DNA of 64,000 nt from the NCBI RefSeq assembly GCF_900230255.1, contig NZ_OCNJ01000007.1, positions 124,001 to 188,000 on the forward strand. The letters are read 5' to 3'. Source of the stretch: Caenispirillum bisanense. GTDB taxonomy: Bacteria; Pseudomonadota; Alphaproteobacteria; Rhodospirillales; Rhodospirillaceae. The notes under the pieces are model-generated. The model was not told where the DNA came from and did no database searches. It saw nothing but the letters and a program-made list of their open reading frames with translations. The position numbers were made by a program, and so were the translations under genes. Below, one piece after another: positions 24,947-33,836 of the stretch (the first letter of the stretch is position 1; each line of letters opens with the position of its first letter).

Positions 24947-26169
24947 GTTGCGCTCGCCCGTTTCTTTTCGGAGTCTTCCAGGACCTTGTCGTAATTCGAC
25001 AGGAACATCTTGATGTTGCGCACCGCCTGACGGACGCGGTGCTTGTTCTCGACCAGGCCGATGCGCACATGGCCGTCGCCGTGCTCGCCGAAGCCGAGGC
25101 CCGGGGCCACCGCCACCTTCGCTTCCGTCAGCAGCAGCTTGGAGAATTCCACCGAGCCGAGGTGCGCGAAGGCGGGCGGGATGGGCGCCCAGCAGAACAT
25201 GGTGGCCGGCGGCGCCGGCACCTTCCAGCCGGCGCCGTGCAGCCCTTCGATGAGGACGTCGCGGCGCTCCTTGTAGAGCTGGCGGATCTCGTCGACGCAA
25301 TCCTGCGGGCCGTTGAGCGCGGCGGCGGCGGCCACCTGCACCGGCGTGAAGGCGCCGTAGTCCAGGTAGCTCTTCACCCGCGCCAGCGCCGACACCAGCT
25401 TGCGGTTGCCGCAGGCGAAGCCGATGCGCCAGCCCGGCATGTTGTAGGTCTTGGACATGGACGTGAACTCGATGGCCACGTCGCGGGCGCCCGGAATCTG
25501 CAGGATGGACGGCGGCGGGTTGCCGTCGAAGAAGATCTCGGAATAGGCGATGTCCGACAGGATCCAGATGCCGTGGTGGCGGCAGAAGTCCACCACCTGG
25601 CCGTAGAAGTCCAGGTCGGCCACGTAGGCGGTCGGGTTCGACGGGTAGTTGATGACCAGCGCGACCGGCTTCGGCACCGAATGGCGCACGGCGCGGTCGA
25701 GCGCGGCCAGGAACTCCGGCCCCGGCTCGGCCGGCAGCGAGCGGATGGAGCCGCCGACGATGATGAAGCCGAAGGCGTGGATCGGGTAGCTCGGGTTCGG
25801 CGACAGGATGACGTCGCCCGGGCTGGTGATGGCCGACGCGAGGTTGGCGAGGCCTTCCTTGGAGCCCAGCGTGGCGATCACCTCGGTCTCGGGGTCAAGC
25901 TGCACGCCGAAGCGGCGCTCGTAATAGGCCGCCTGGGCGCGGCGCAGGCCGGTGATGCCCTTGGAGACGGAGTAGCGATGGGCCCGCGGGTTGCGCGCGG
26001 CCTCGCACAGCTTGTCGACGATGTGCGCCGGGGTGGGCTGGTCGGGGTTGCCCATGCCGAAATCGATGATGTCCTCACCGGCGGCGCGAGCTCGGGCCTT
26101 CATCGCGTTCACTTCAGCGAAGACGTAAGGCGGCAGCCGCTTAATCCGGTGGAACTCCTGGTCGATCAT
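24943..26169 (-). CDS. PLP aminotransferase, LL-diaminopimelate/alanine aminotransferase-like
   Basis: A 408-residue fold-type I aminotransferase. The PLP lysine is Lys240 in SMSKTYNMPGWR. INYPSNPTAYVAD and SDIAYSEIFFDG are the usual cofactor-binding segments. ATG 26169 (MIDQEFHRI) is chosen; an in-frame ATG 17 codons earlier is less likely. Similar genes are named alaC or dapL-like. Next to hom it may supply aspartate-family or alanine metabolism; in alphaproteobacteria the same pair is frequent. Substrate is not certain. Confidence 0.9.
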   Translation of the reverse strand: MIDQEFHRIKRLPPYVFAEVNAMKARARAAGEDIIDFGMGNPDQPTPAHIVDKLCEAARNPRAHRYSVSKGITGLRRAQAAYYERRFGVQLDPETEVIATLGSKEGLANLASAITSPGDVILSPNPSYPIHAFGFIIVGGSIRSLPAEPGPEFLAALDRAVRHSVPKPVALVINYPSNPTAYVADLDFYGQVVDFCRHHGIWILSDIAYSEIFFDGNPPPSILQIPGARDVAIEFTSMSKTYNMPGWRIGFACGNRKLVSALARVKSYLDYGAFTPVQVAAAAALNGPQDCVDEIRQLYKERRDVLIEGLHGAGWKVPAPPATMFCWAPIPPAFAHLGSVEFSKLLLTEAKVAVAPGLGFGEHGDGHVRIGLVENKHRVRQAVRNIKMFLSNYDKVLEDSEKKRASAT

Positions 26170-26368
26170 GGCACTGTCCAAAATGACGTCGACGGCCTTG
26201 CAGACGAAGGGGAACGGCACGCGCAGGCGAGCCCGTGGAGGGCCGGGCGCCGAGGCCGGAACGGCCGCCTTCCCCCCGGCCCCTTTCTACAGCCTCGCCC
26301 GCATCGGCGCGACTGCTTTCTGTAAGGATTTGCGGGTGCCGCGCGACAGATCGTTGCGTGGCCCGGGA

Positions 26369-27673
26369 TCAGCGGACGAGGTAGATCTCGACCCGCTGGT
26401 TGCCCACCTGACCCGACGGCATGACTTCCTGGTACACGGGCTGGCTGGACCCCACCGCGGCGGTCTCCAGCACCTCGTGCGGCACGCCCTCGCGCACCAG
26501 CGCCTCGGCCACGGCGTCGGCGCGCGCCACCGAGGTTTCGAAGTTCACCAGCATGTGCCGCTCCTGCGGCATGTCGGCGGTGAACCGCGAGGAATGGCCG
26601 ACGACGCGCACGAAGCCGCCCTGGCGCGCCTGCAGGTCGGCGACCTGGCGGATCACCTGACGGTCGCGCGCGGTCAGCGCCGTCGAGCCGAAGCCGAAGT
26701 GGATGACCGCCGTCGGCGTGCCGGACGGCAGGTTCACGGCGGACCCGGCGCCGGCGGAGCCGTAGCCGTAGCCGCCGCCCACCACCACCGCCGGCTGGGC
26801 CCCGCCGACGACGACGGTGCCGCCGTGGCTGGTCACCGCCGGCTGCATGGCGGGCTGCACGATGCCGCCGCCGACCATCACCGGGCCGCCGGCAGGGACG
26901 ATCCCGCCGGCGCCGATGCTCGGCGCCAGGGGCGCCATGCGGCTGCCGTAGGAGTGACCGCCGTAGGCATGGGCGACGGCGGCGTCGAGGCGGCTGGTGT
27001 CGGCCACCAGCGGCGCGGGCGGCGGAACGGGAACGGGAACGGGCACCGGAACGGGCGCCGCCGCCACCTGCGGTTCGGGTTCGGGTTCGGGCGCCGGCTC
27101 GGGCGCGGAGTCGGCGGCCAGCACCAGCGGCGTCGGGGCGGGCGTCGATTCGGCGATCACCGGCGAGGCGCCGGAGGGCTTGGCGGCCACGGCGGCGACC
27201 GGCGCCGCCTCCACCGGGGCGGTTTCGGCCACCGGCGCGGGGGTCGGAGCCGGAGCGGGGGCCGGAGCGGCGACCGGCTCGGGCGCCGGAGCAGGCGCGG
27301 CGGCGGCCTGCGGTGCGGCCTCGACCGGCGCGCTCGACGTCGGCGCCGGCACGGGGGCCGGCTCCGGGACCTTCGCCTCGGCGGGGGCGTCCTCCAACGG
27401 GCGCACGGTGGTGACCGGGCGGCGGCGGATGCTCTCGTCGTAGCGGGCGTTGCCGGAATCGCCGATCAGGCCCTCGCTCACCGGGCCGATGTCGCGCCGC
27501 TCTGCGGCTTCGGCGGCCGCGGCGGGCTCGGCGGCGGCGGGCTGATCGGACGAATCTTCACCAAACATGGAACAAGACGCCACGATGGACATTCCCACCA
27601 GCAGCGCCCCGGCCTTCAGGCCGCGACGGGCCCCCGACTTCACCGCTGCCTCTACCTTCTGCCGATCCACCAT
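26369..27673 (-). CDS. OmpA-family lipoprotein with long Pro/Ala linker
   Basis: A 434-residue envelope protein. A signal sequence after a 20-residue charged start ends in the lipobox-like VASC (Cys34). Residues about 95-225 are dominated by Pro, Ala and Val, including a run of Pro-Val dipeptides. A Gly/Tyr-rich stretch follows (about 235-320). The C-terminal domain of about 110 residues is OmpA-like: IHFGFGSTALTARDR at its start, VRVVGHSSR, NQRVEIYLVR at the end. It probably tethers the outer membrane to peptidoglycan with the linker spanning the periplasm. Start at ATG 27673 with GGAG upstream. Confidence 0.8.
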   Translation of the reverse strand: MVDRQKVEAAVKSGARRGLKAGALLVGMSIVASCSMFGEDSSDQPAAAEPAAAAEAAERRDIGPVSEGLIGDSGNARYDESIRRRPVTTVRPLEDAPAEAKVPEPAPVPAPTSSAPVEAAPQAAAAPAPAPEPVAAPAPAPAPTPAPVAETAPVEAAPVAAVAAKPSGASPVIAESTPAPTPLVLAADSAPEPAPEPEPEPQVAAAPVPVPVPVPVPPPAPLVADTSRLDAAVAHAYGGHSYGSRMAPLAPSIGAGGIVPAGGPVMVGGGIVQPAMQPAVTSHGGTVVVGGAQPAVVVGGGYGYGSAGAGSAVNLPSGTPTAVIHFGFGSTALTARDRQVIRQVADLQARQGGFVRVVGHSSRFTADMPQERHMLVNFETSVARADAVAEALVREGVPHEVLETAAVGSSQPVYQEVMPSGQVGNQRVEIYLVR

Positions 27674-27994
27674 GACGTCTCCGAACCCTCGCTTGCCGCT
27701 GCGGCAACAATTCGTTCAACAAACGCGACTTTATGTCTGCCCGCTCCGTCACTACAGTGATGCGGCGCGGCTGCCGACGGTCGGTCGCGCGGCGAGTATA
27801 CAGGGCCGTAGGCGTCTCGCCCAGCCCGGCCTTGCGGTGCCGGCAGGGACACTTCCGAGTTAGAACAATGGACAAGGCAAGCCGATCTCTCTAGCCTCTG
27901 CGAAATACCCACAAGCGGAGAACCGGCAAGCCCCGTCTTCCCGACAGCACCCACCCTCCAGGTTTCCAGGGACGGTTCCACGAAGGACTGCACG
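27674..27994. other. Divergent intergenic region, 321 bases
   Basis: Lies between the OmpA-type lipoprotein (left) and phaC (right) and must hold both promoters. It contains the perfect palindrome at 27693-27707. No small gene with a convincing ribosome site is seen. Confidence 0.6.
27693..27707. promoter_or_regulatory. Candidate operator palindrome
   Basis: TTGCCGC-T-GCGGCAA, a perfect inverted repeat with seven-base arms, 20 bases before the lipoprotein ATG. It may bind a dimeric regulator or form a leader hairpin. No protein can be assigned. Confidence 0.35.
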
Positions 27995-29794
27995 ATGGCC
28001 GACAATCAGGACCCCGATTTGAAGATGCCCGACCCCGCCGAGCTCACCAAAGCGATGACCGGCATCGCGGAACGCAGCCAGCGGCTGGTTTCGGACTTCC
28101 TCGCCCGGCAGGCGCAGAACCCCGAGGTGCAGGTCAGCGACCCGCTGAACCTGGGCCAGGCCTTCCTGGAAATGACCACCCGCCTCATGGCCGACCCGAC
28201 CAAGCTGGTCGAGGCGCAGATGACGCTGTGGCAGAACTACATGCAGCTGTGGACCAACACGGCCCGCCGCATGATGGGGGAAAAGACCGATCCGGTGGTG
28301 ACGCCGGAACCGGGCGACCGCCGCTTCAAGGACGAGACCTGGCAGGACAACGAAGTCTTCGACTTCATCAAGCAGTCCTACCTGCTGTCGTCGCGCTTCG
28401 TGCAGGACGTCGTCAGCCAGACCGACGGCATGGACGAGCACACGCGCAAGAAGCTCGACTTCTTCGCCAAGCAGTACGTCGACGCCATGGCGCCCACCAA
28501 CTTCGCCATGACCAACCCGGAAGTGCTGCGCGCCACCGTGGAAAGCGGCGGCGAGAACCTGGTGAAGGGCCTCGAGCACCTGCTGGAAGACCTGGAGCGC
28601 GGCCACGGCCGGCTGCGCATCTCCATGACCGACGAGAAGGCCTTCACGGTCGGCGAGAACGTCGCCGCGACGCCGGGCCAGGTGGTCTTCCAGAACGACC
28701 TGATGCAGCTGATCCAGTACACCCCGACCACCGAGAAGGTGCGCGAGGTGCCGCTGGTGATCGTGCCGCCGTGGATCAACAAGTTCTACATCCTCGACCT
28801 GCGGCCGAAGAACAGCTTCATCAAGTGGTGCGTCGACCAGGGCCACACCGTCTTCGTCATCAGCTGGGTCAACCCCGACGAGAAGCTGGCCCAGAAGTCC
28901 TTCGAGGACTACATGCAGGAAGGCACGCTGACCGCCATCGAGCAGGCCAAGATCCAGACCGGCGCGCCGAAGGTGAACATGGTCGGCTACTGCCTGGGCG
29001 GCACCCTGCTGGCCTCCACCCTCGCCTACCTGACCGCCAAGGGCGAGGCCGACCAGGTCGCCTCCTCCACCTTCCTGACCACGCTGACCGACTTCGAGAA
29101 GGCCGGCGACCTGAAGGTGTTCATCGACGAGGACCAGCTGAAGAGCCTGGAAACCAAGATGGACGAGGCCGGCTACCTGGACGGCGCCGACATGGCGACC
29201 ACGTTCAACATGCTGCGCGCCAACGACCTGATCTGGTCCTTCGTCATCAACAACTACCTGCTGGGCAAGGACCCCTTCCCCTTCGACCTGCTGTACTGGA
29301 ACAGCGACAGCACCCGCATGCCCGCCGCCATGCACAAGTTCTACCTGCGCAAGATGTACCTGGAGAACAAGCTGCGCGAACCGGGCGGCGTCGAGCTGTG
29401 CGGCACCCCCATCGACCTGTCGGCGGTGAAGACCCCCGTCTACATGCTGTCGACGCGGGAAGACCACATCGCGCCGTGGGTCGCCACCTACGAGCTGATG
29501 AACAAGGTTTCCGGCAAAGCCAAGTTCGTGCTGTCGGCCTCCGGCCACATCGCGGGCGTCGTCAACCCGCCGGCGGCCAACAAGTACTGCTACTGGACCA
29601 ACAACCGGAAGGCCAAGACGCCGGACACCTGGCTGAAGGGCGCCGAGCAGCACGAAGGCTCGTGGTGGACCGACTGGGACGCCTGGGTGAAGCCCTTCGG
29701 CGGCAAGGAGATCGAGCCGCGCGACCCCGCCAAGGGCAAGCTCGAGGCCATCGAGCCGGCCCCGGGGTCCTACGTGAAGGCCCGCGCCGTCTGA
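27995..29794 (+). CDS. phaC: Class I poly(3-hydroxyalkanoate) synthase
   Basis: A 599-residue enzyme that polymerises (R)-3-hydroxyacyl-CoA into storage polyester at the granule surface. The catalytic triad is visible: Cys333 in the lipase-like box GYCLGG, Asp490 in STREDH, and His518 in SASGHIAG. Length and the N-terminal alpha-helical domain fit class I enzymes, which work without PhaE or PhaR subunits. AAGGA precedes ATG 27995. No phaA, phaB, phasin or depolymerase gene is next to it. Confidence 0.96.
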   Translation: MADNQDPDLKMPDPAELTKAMTGIAERSQRLVSDFLARQAQNPEVQVSDPLNLGQAFLEMTTRLMADPTKLVEAQMTLWQNYMQLWTNTARRMMGEKTDPVVTPEPGDRRFKDETWQDNEVFDFIKQSYLLSSRFVQDVVSQTDGMDEHTRKKLDFFAKQYVDAMAPTNFAMTNPEVLRATVESGGENLVKGLEHLLEDLERGHGRLRISMTDEKAFTVGENVAATPGQVVFQNDLMQLIQYTPTTEKVREVPLVIVPPWINKFYILDLRPKNSFIKWCVDQGHTVFVISWVNPDEKLAQKSFEDYMQEGTLTAIEQAKIQTGAPKVNMVGYCLGGTLLASTLAYLTAKGEADQVASSTFLTTLTDFEKAGDLKVFIDEDQLKSLETKMDEAGYLDGADMATTFNMLRANDLIWSFVINNYLLGKDPFPFDLLYWNSDSTRMPAAMHKFYLRKMYLENKLREPGGVELCGTPIDLSAVKTPVYMLSTREDHIAPWVATYELMNKVSGKAKFVLSASGHIAGVVNPPAANKYCYWTNNRKAKTPDTWLKGAEQHEGSWWTDWDAWVKPFGGKEIEPRDPAKGKLEAIEPAPGSYVKARAV

Positions 29795-29885
29795 CGGGCG
29801 CGGCCGGTCGCGAGTGCAAGCGCAACGGGGACGGTCGCTCGGCCGTCCCCGTTGGCGTCGGTGGAGCAGAAAAGGAAGCCCGTCC

Positions 29886-31214
29886 ATGACCAGCGCCCTC
29901 TCGCGGCGACACCTCCTCGGCGCCGCCGGTGCGGCCTCCGCAGCGCTTCTGCTCGGCCGCTCGCGAGCGGCGCGGGCGGCGGAGGTGGACGTCGTGGTGG
30001 TCGGTGCCGGCTGCGCCGGCCTCGCCGCCGCCGGCGCCCTCGTCGACGCCGGACTGACGGTCACGGTGATCGAGGCGCGCGACCGCATCGGCGGCCGGGC
30101 GGTGACCGAGCCGCTGTTCGGCACCCCCATGGACCTCGGCGCCGGCTGGCTGCATTCCTCCGACCGCAACCCGCTGACGCCGCTGGCGCGGGCGAGCGGC
30201 TTCACCGTGGTGCGCGACCCGCAGGACTACGAAGTCTGGCTGCCGCGCCGCGGCTTCCTCGACGCCGACGGCCTGAGCGCCTTCGAGGACATCCTCGACG
30301 CCACCGGCGAGGCCCTCTCCACCCTCGCCGCCGACCAGGGCGACCTGGCCGCCGCCGCCCTGCCCAAGCCGGCCGGCGACAGCGAGCGGCTCGCCCGGCA
30401 TCTGCTCGGCCCGCTGGAGCAAGGCGTGCCGTTCGAGGCGATCTCGGCCGCCGACTACGACAGCCAGATCGCGACGGGCGAGGAGAGCTTCGTCGCCGAA
30501 GGGCTCGGCACCCTGGTCGCGACCCTCGGTGCGGGCATCGCCGTGCGCCTGAACACGGCGGCAGTCGCCATCGACTGGTCGGGCGCCGGCGTCGCCGTCG
30601 AGACCACCGCCGGCACCCTGCGGGGCCGCGCCGTGCTGGTGACCGTGCCGGTCGGCGTGCTGAGCGCCGGGCGCATCCGCTTCACCCCCGCCCTGCCCGA
30701 CGACACGGCGCGCGCCATCGGCGGCCTGAGCATGGGGCTACTGAACAAGGTGGTGCTGCAGGTGCCCGGCAATCCGCTCGACATGGACCCATTCGACCAG
30801 TTGCACGCCCTGCTGCCCGACGGCGGCACGCTGGACCTGGTGCACCGCCCGTTCGGCAGCGACCTGATCCTCGCCCTGCTCGGCGGCACCGAGGCGTGGG
30901 ACCTGGAGAAGGCCGGCGAGCGCGCCGCCATCGACCTGGTGACCGAGCGGCTGGTGACGGTCTACGGGTCGGATGCCCGCGGCATGGTCAAGGCCGGCCG
31001 CGCCACCGCCTGGGGGCAGGACCAGCTCACCCTCGGCGCCTATTCGGCGGCCCTGCCCGGCCAGCAGACGGCACGGGCGGCCCTGGCGACGCCGGTGGGC
31101 GAGCGGGTGTTCTTCGCCGGCGAGGCCTGCGAGCCCGAATGGGCGACGCAGGTGCCCGGCGCCTGGCTCACCGGCCGCAAAGCGGCGTCGGCCATCATCG
31201 ACGCCCTGGCCTGA
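29886..31214 (+). CDS. Tat-exported flavin amine oxidase
   Basis: A 442-residue FAD-dependent oxidase of the monoamine-oxidase family. The start has a twin-Arg signal (SRRHLLGAAG) followed by a hydrophobic stretch and an AxA-type site near residue 32, so it is folded before export to the periplasm. The dinucleotide loop GAGCAG is at residues 40-45, then E-A-R-D-R-I-G-G-R. The C-terminal FAD segment VFFAGEACEPEW is present. The substrate is probably a primary or secondary amine; nothing nearby defines it. It lies 91 bases after phaC and may have its own promoter. Confidence 0.88.
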   Translation: MTSALSRRHLLGAAGAASAALLLGRSRAARAAEVDVVVVGAGCAGLAAAGALVDAGLTVTVIEARDRIGGRAVTEPLFGTPMDLGAGWLHSSDRNPLTPLARASGFTVVRDPQDYEVWLPRRGFLDADGLSAFEDILDATGEALSTLAADQGDLAAAALPKPAGDSERLARHLLGPLEQGVPFEAISAADYDSQIATGEESFVAEGLGTLVATLGAGIAVRLNTAAVAIDWSGAGVAVETTAGTLRGRAVLVTVPVGVLSAGRIRFTPALPDDTARAIGGLSMGLLNKVVLQVPGNPLDMDPFDQLHALLPDGGTLDLVHRPFGSDLILALLGGTEAWDLEKAGERAAIDLVTERLVTVYGSDARGMVKAGRATAWGQDQLTLGAYSAALPGQQTARAALATPVGERVFFAGEACEPEWATQVPGAWLTGRKAASAIIDALA

Positions 31215-31245
31215 TCGGCACCTCCCCTCCTCCGAGCATAGAAAA

Positions 31246-31266
31246 AGGCCCGCGCGGTGCGGGCCT
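31246..31266 (-). terminator. Intrinsic terminator (mainly leftward)
   Basis: Eight-base stem AGGCCCGC / GCGGGCCT with a five-base loop. On the minus strand it is followed by TTTTTC, so it terminates the PRC-barrel gene. On the plus strand it can also stop transcription from the amine oxidase. Confidence 0.85.
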
Positions 31267-31299
31267 CCTCCTTCATGCGGTGCGGTGTGGCGCCGTCGC

Positions 31300-31992
31300 T
31301 TACTGCGACTGGCCCTCCTGCTGGCTGCCCTCGTAGCGCGGCAGTTCGGAAATCTGCTGCTTGCTCATGGGCACCTGCACCTGCTCGCCGTTCATCTGCA
31401 GCTGGTCGGCCGAGATGACGTACTGCTTTTCGCCGATGCCGAGCACGCCGCCGCGTTCGATGACCACCTGCGGCGAGCCGCTGCCCTGGGCCGGCAGAAC
31501 CTCGGCGATCTCGCCGGCCTCGTTGCCTTCCTGGTCGTAGATTTCCTTGCCGACCAGGGCCTCCAGCTCCTGCGCGCTCATGCCGGCCTGCTGCTGGCTC
31601 TGGGGCTCGGTCTGGGTGCCGGTCTGGGTCTGGGCCGTCGTCTCCTTTTCCTTCATGATGACGTCGGCGTTGTCGGACTGCTGCACCTGCACGTCGGGCT
31701 TGCCCTGCTCGACCTCGACCTCCGGCTTCGGCTGGTCGACGGTCACCTGCGGTTCGGGCGTTTCCACCTTCACCTTGGGCTCGGGGTCGACGACCGTCAC
31801 GGTCGGAGCCGGCTGCGTGACGGTGACGTCGGGCGCGCCCTGGTCGACCTTCACCTCGGTGCCCGGGTCTTTCTGGGCCGTCTGCTCCTGCCCGGTCTGT
31901 TTGCCCGTCGTCTCCGGCTGGCTCTGGGCCATGGCGGGGGCGGCGAGACCGAAGGCGGCGATGACGGCGGCGCTGGCGACCATCTTCTTCAT
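31300..31992 (-). CDS. Exported PRC-barrel protein with repetitive Val/Pro/Glu region
   Basis: A 230-residue protein with a Sec signal peptide (residues 1-22, cut after AMAQ). Residues about 40-115 repeat short units such as V-T-V-x-Q-P and P-E-V-x-V. A PRC-barrel-like domain lies at about 140-215 (LVGKEIYDQEGNEAGEI and KQYVISADQL). GGAGAG precedes the ATG at 31992. Periplasmic PRC proteins are common in alphaproteobacteria and often stress-linked; the role here is not known. Confidence 0.8.
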   Translation of the reverse strand: MKKMVASAAVIAAFGLAAPAMAQSQPETTGKQTGQEQTAQKDPGTEVKVDQGAPDVTVTQPAPTVTVVDPEPKVKVETPEPQVTVDQPKPEVEVEQGKPDVQVQQSDNADVIMKEKETTAQTQTGTQTEPQSQQQAGMSAQELEALVGKEIYDQEGNEAGEIAEVLPAQGSGSPQVVIERGGVLGIGEKQYVISADQLQMNGEQVQVPMSKQQISELPRYEGSQQEGQSQ

Positions 31993-32246
31993 GACGGCTC
32001 TCCTGTTGTCGTGTCCGGGACCCCACCGCTGTGGACGGGGTGTGTGCCGGACCAACGCCGCCGCGCCTCGCCCGTTCCCGGTTTCCATTATGGCCGGAGC
32101 CACCCTTTACTGTTGGGCGATCAGACACCGCCAGATGCAACCTGCGTCGTGACGGACGTGCATGAAACGATCCTCAATGGGCATCGCCTCTTCCTTTGAG
32201 TTCGTTTGATCCACGACTACGTTTTCAACCAATCGGGAGCCCGACC

Positions 32247-32318
32247 ATGTTCAAGTTCCTGCGCAATGTCGCCCTGCTGCGGATCGTCCAGCGCGCCCTG
32301 CGCCGTCGCCGCCGCTGA
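32247..32318 (+). CDS. Very small cationic peptide ORF (23 aa)
   Basis: ATG at 32247 opens a 23-codon frame with GGGAG seven bases upstream and an intrinsic terminator 25 bases after the stop. The peptide starts MFKFLRNV and ends in a run of Arg. It is amphipathic and strongly basic. Gene-plus-terminator spacing is the main support; no homologue can be checked. Confidence 0.4.
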   Translation: MFKFLRNVALLRIVQRALRRRRR

Positions 32319-32342
32319 GGCGCCTCCCCATCCCCTGACGAG

Positions 32343-32373
32343 AAACGCCCCGGGACGATGCCCCGGGGCGTTT
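32343..32373. terminator. Bidirectional intrinsic terminator
   Basis: Twelve-base stem AAACGCCCCGGG / CCCGGGGCGTTT with a seven-base loop. Rightward it is followed by TCTCTTG. Leftward it ends in TTTCTCG. It separates the 23-codon frame from the 57-codon gene on the other strand. Confidence 0.85.
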
Positions 32374-32396
32374 TCTCTTGCGCGTGCGCCTGGCGA

Positions 32397-32570
32397 TCAC
32401 AGGCGATCGCTCATCTCGATCTCGCCCGGCTTGGCGTAGCCCTCGGCGACGGCGATGGCGGCCGCCTTCAGGGTGTAGAGTTCCAGGCCTTCGACGCTGT
32501 CCGGGCGGTGGACGGTCCGCTCCAGACGTCCGATGCGCGAAAGGAGACGGTTGTAATCCCGGTGGGTCAT
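32397..32570 (-). CDS. Small hypothetical protein (57 aa)
   Basis: A 57-residue protein starting MTHRDYNRLL. It is acidic/basic mixed with no membrane segment and has a helical look (SRIGRLERTV, then LELYTLKAAA). AGGAGG lies six bases before the ATG, an ideal ribosome site. The stop is 24 bases from the bidirectional terminator. It is short enough to be lost by many gene finders. Function unknown. Confidence 0.65.
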   Translation of the reverse strand: MTHRDYNRLLSRIGRLERTVHRPDSVEGLELYTLKAAAIAVAEGYAKPGEIEMSDRL

Positions 32571-32906
32571 GACTTGCCTCCTGAGTTTCGACCAGATCCC
32601 AGGGCGCCTAATGCGCTCTGTTTTGCCGGATCAACGACGATGCGGCCTTTGGTGTTGCAATTGATCCTACGCAACCCGTCCGCCCTTGGACCACGGGCGC
32701 CGCACGATCTCCGCCCCGCCCGCCGTGCGGCCGGCACAAAAAAGACCCGGACGCCGCGCAAAAGGACGTCCGGGCCCAGGGTACAGGGAGGGGCCCCTCC
32801 GGGGGGTAGAGGGGCGCAAGAAGCGTCCGAGCAGGGGTACGAAATCGGCACACTTCGCACCACCTACGCTGGCCCTTCGGGCGGGGTTCGTGCCGTCACG
32901 GATTTT
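32571..32906. other. Intergenic region, 336 bases
   Basis: Lies between the start of the 57-codon gene and the end of the MgtC-like gene, both leftward. It carries the terminator at 32746-32774, and a GC-rich stretch (about 32785-32820) that may also fold. No gene seen. Confidence 0.55.
32746..32774 (-). terminator. Intrinsic terminator of the MgtC-like gene
   Basis: Stem CCCGGACG / CGTCCGGG with a 13-base loop, read leftward and followed by TCTTTTTTG. It is about 130 bases after the stop of the MgtC-like gene. Confidence 0.75.
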
Positions 32907-33503
32907 TTACCGCGGCACCGACTGGTCCTCCGGCGGCCGCAGCAGGTCGGCGCGTTGTCCGCCGCCGTCGCCCGGCTCGCCCCCGGGCGACCGTTCTTCG
33001 TCGGCGTCCACCCCGTCGTGGCGCCGGCGGGTCATGGGTTCGACCACCAGCGTCTCGAACCAGTTGACCGCCACCAGCACCACCAGCCCGAGGCCGGTGC
33101 ACAACGCGGCGATGCTCAGGTGGCCGGTGCCGCAGGCGACGCCGATGGCGCCGGCCAGCCAGATGGAGGCGCCGGTGGTCATGCCCGCCACCTTGCCGCC
33201 CGACTGCTGGATGATGGTGCCGGCGCCCAGGAAGGCGACGCCCGTGACCACCGCCTCCACCACGCGCACCGGATCGGGCTGGCCGCCCTCTTCCACGGCG
33301 TCCATGAACATCTCGCGCGCCAGCACGCCGAAGGTGGCGGCGGCGAGCGAGACCATGATGTGGGTGCGCAGGCCGGCCGGCTTCTGCAGCCACTCGCGGT
33401 TGAGCCCGATGGCGCCGCCGAGCACCAGGGCGGCCGCCAGCCGCACGGCGATGTCCTCGAAGGGCAGATGCGTCTCGAGCGACGCCTGAAGGATCTCGTT
33501 CAT
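32907..33503 (-). CDS. MgtC/SapB-family membrane protein
   Basis: A 198-residue inner-membrane protein with about four or five helices between residues 20 and 150. Family segments are visible: RLAAALVLGGAIGLNREW and AGLRTHIMVSL near the N-terminus, GVAFLGAGTII and GMTTGASIWL in the centre. MgtC relatives affect magnesium limitation and ATP synthase in some bacteria. The tail after residue 160 is charged and probably disordered. ATG 33503 (MNEILQAS) is used. Confidence 0.88.
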   Translation of the reverse strand: MNEILQASLETHLPFEDIAVRLAAALVLGGAIGLNREWLQKPAGLRTHIMVSLAAATFGVLAREMFMDAVEEGGQPDPVRVVEAVVTGVAFLGAGTIIQQSGGKVAGMTTGASIWLAGAIGVACGTGHLSIAALCTGLGLVVLVAVNWFETLVVEPMTRRRHDGVDADEERSPGGEPGDGGGQRADLLRPPEDQSVPR

Positions 33504-33836
33504 GGCGCGGCGTCCTTCTTCGTCCGGTGGAGAAGCCAACGCCGCCTGCTCGCGCCACGTTCCGCGCCCCGCCGGGCGGCCGACGCCGTCCATGGGCAAC
33601 GGTGCCGCCGTCCTCGCGTTTTTCGGACAACCGTCGTCCCCTGCGAGGAGAGCTGCCATGCGGCCCGACGAAAGAACCGCGACGCGCAAGCCGCGACGCT
33701 GGATGGTCGGCCGCGCCACCCGGCCCGCCGCGCACTGACACATCCGCCGGCGCCCAGGCGGCGTAGAAGTACCCGAGGAACCCGCGCCGCCCGGCCTGTG
33801 TTCCTCTTCCAGGGAGACGGGAGGAGGATGCCACGC
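33504..33836. other. Divergent intergenic region, 333 bases
   Basis: Lies between the MgtC-like gene (left) and the RibD-C-type gene (right). It holds one weak small-frame candidate (33658-33738). No other structure was recognised. Confidence 0.5.
33658..33738 (+). CDS. Candidate small ORF (26 aa)
   Basis: A 26-codon frame starting MRPDERTA behind GAGGAGAG at about five-base spacing. Very basic (many Arg), no recognisable feature. The ribosome site is good but the composition is what random high-GC sequence also gives. Confidence 0.25.
   Translation: MRPDERTATRKPRRWMVGRATRPAAH

Noticed and set aside
27860-30205. 780-codon frame opposite phaC
   Set aside because: Mirror frame of a sure gene; no signal, motif or ribosome site.
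32785-32830. tRNA-like stretch after the MgtC gene
   Set aside because: GC-rich and able to fold, but no acceptor stem, anticodon arm or T-loop consensus is found.
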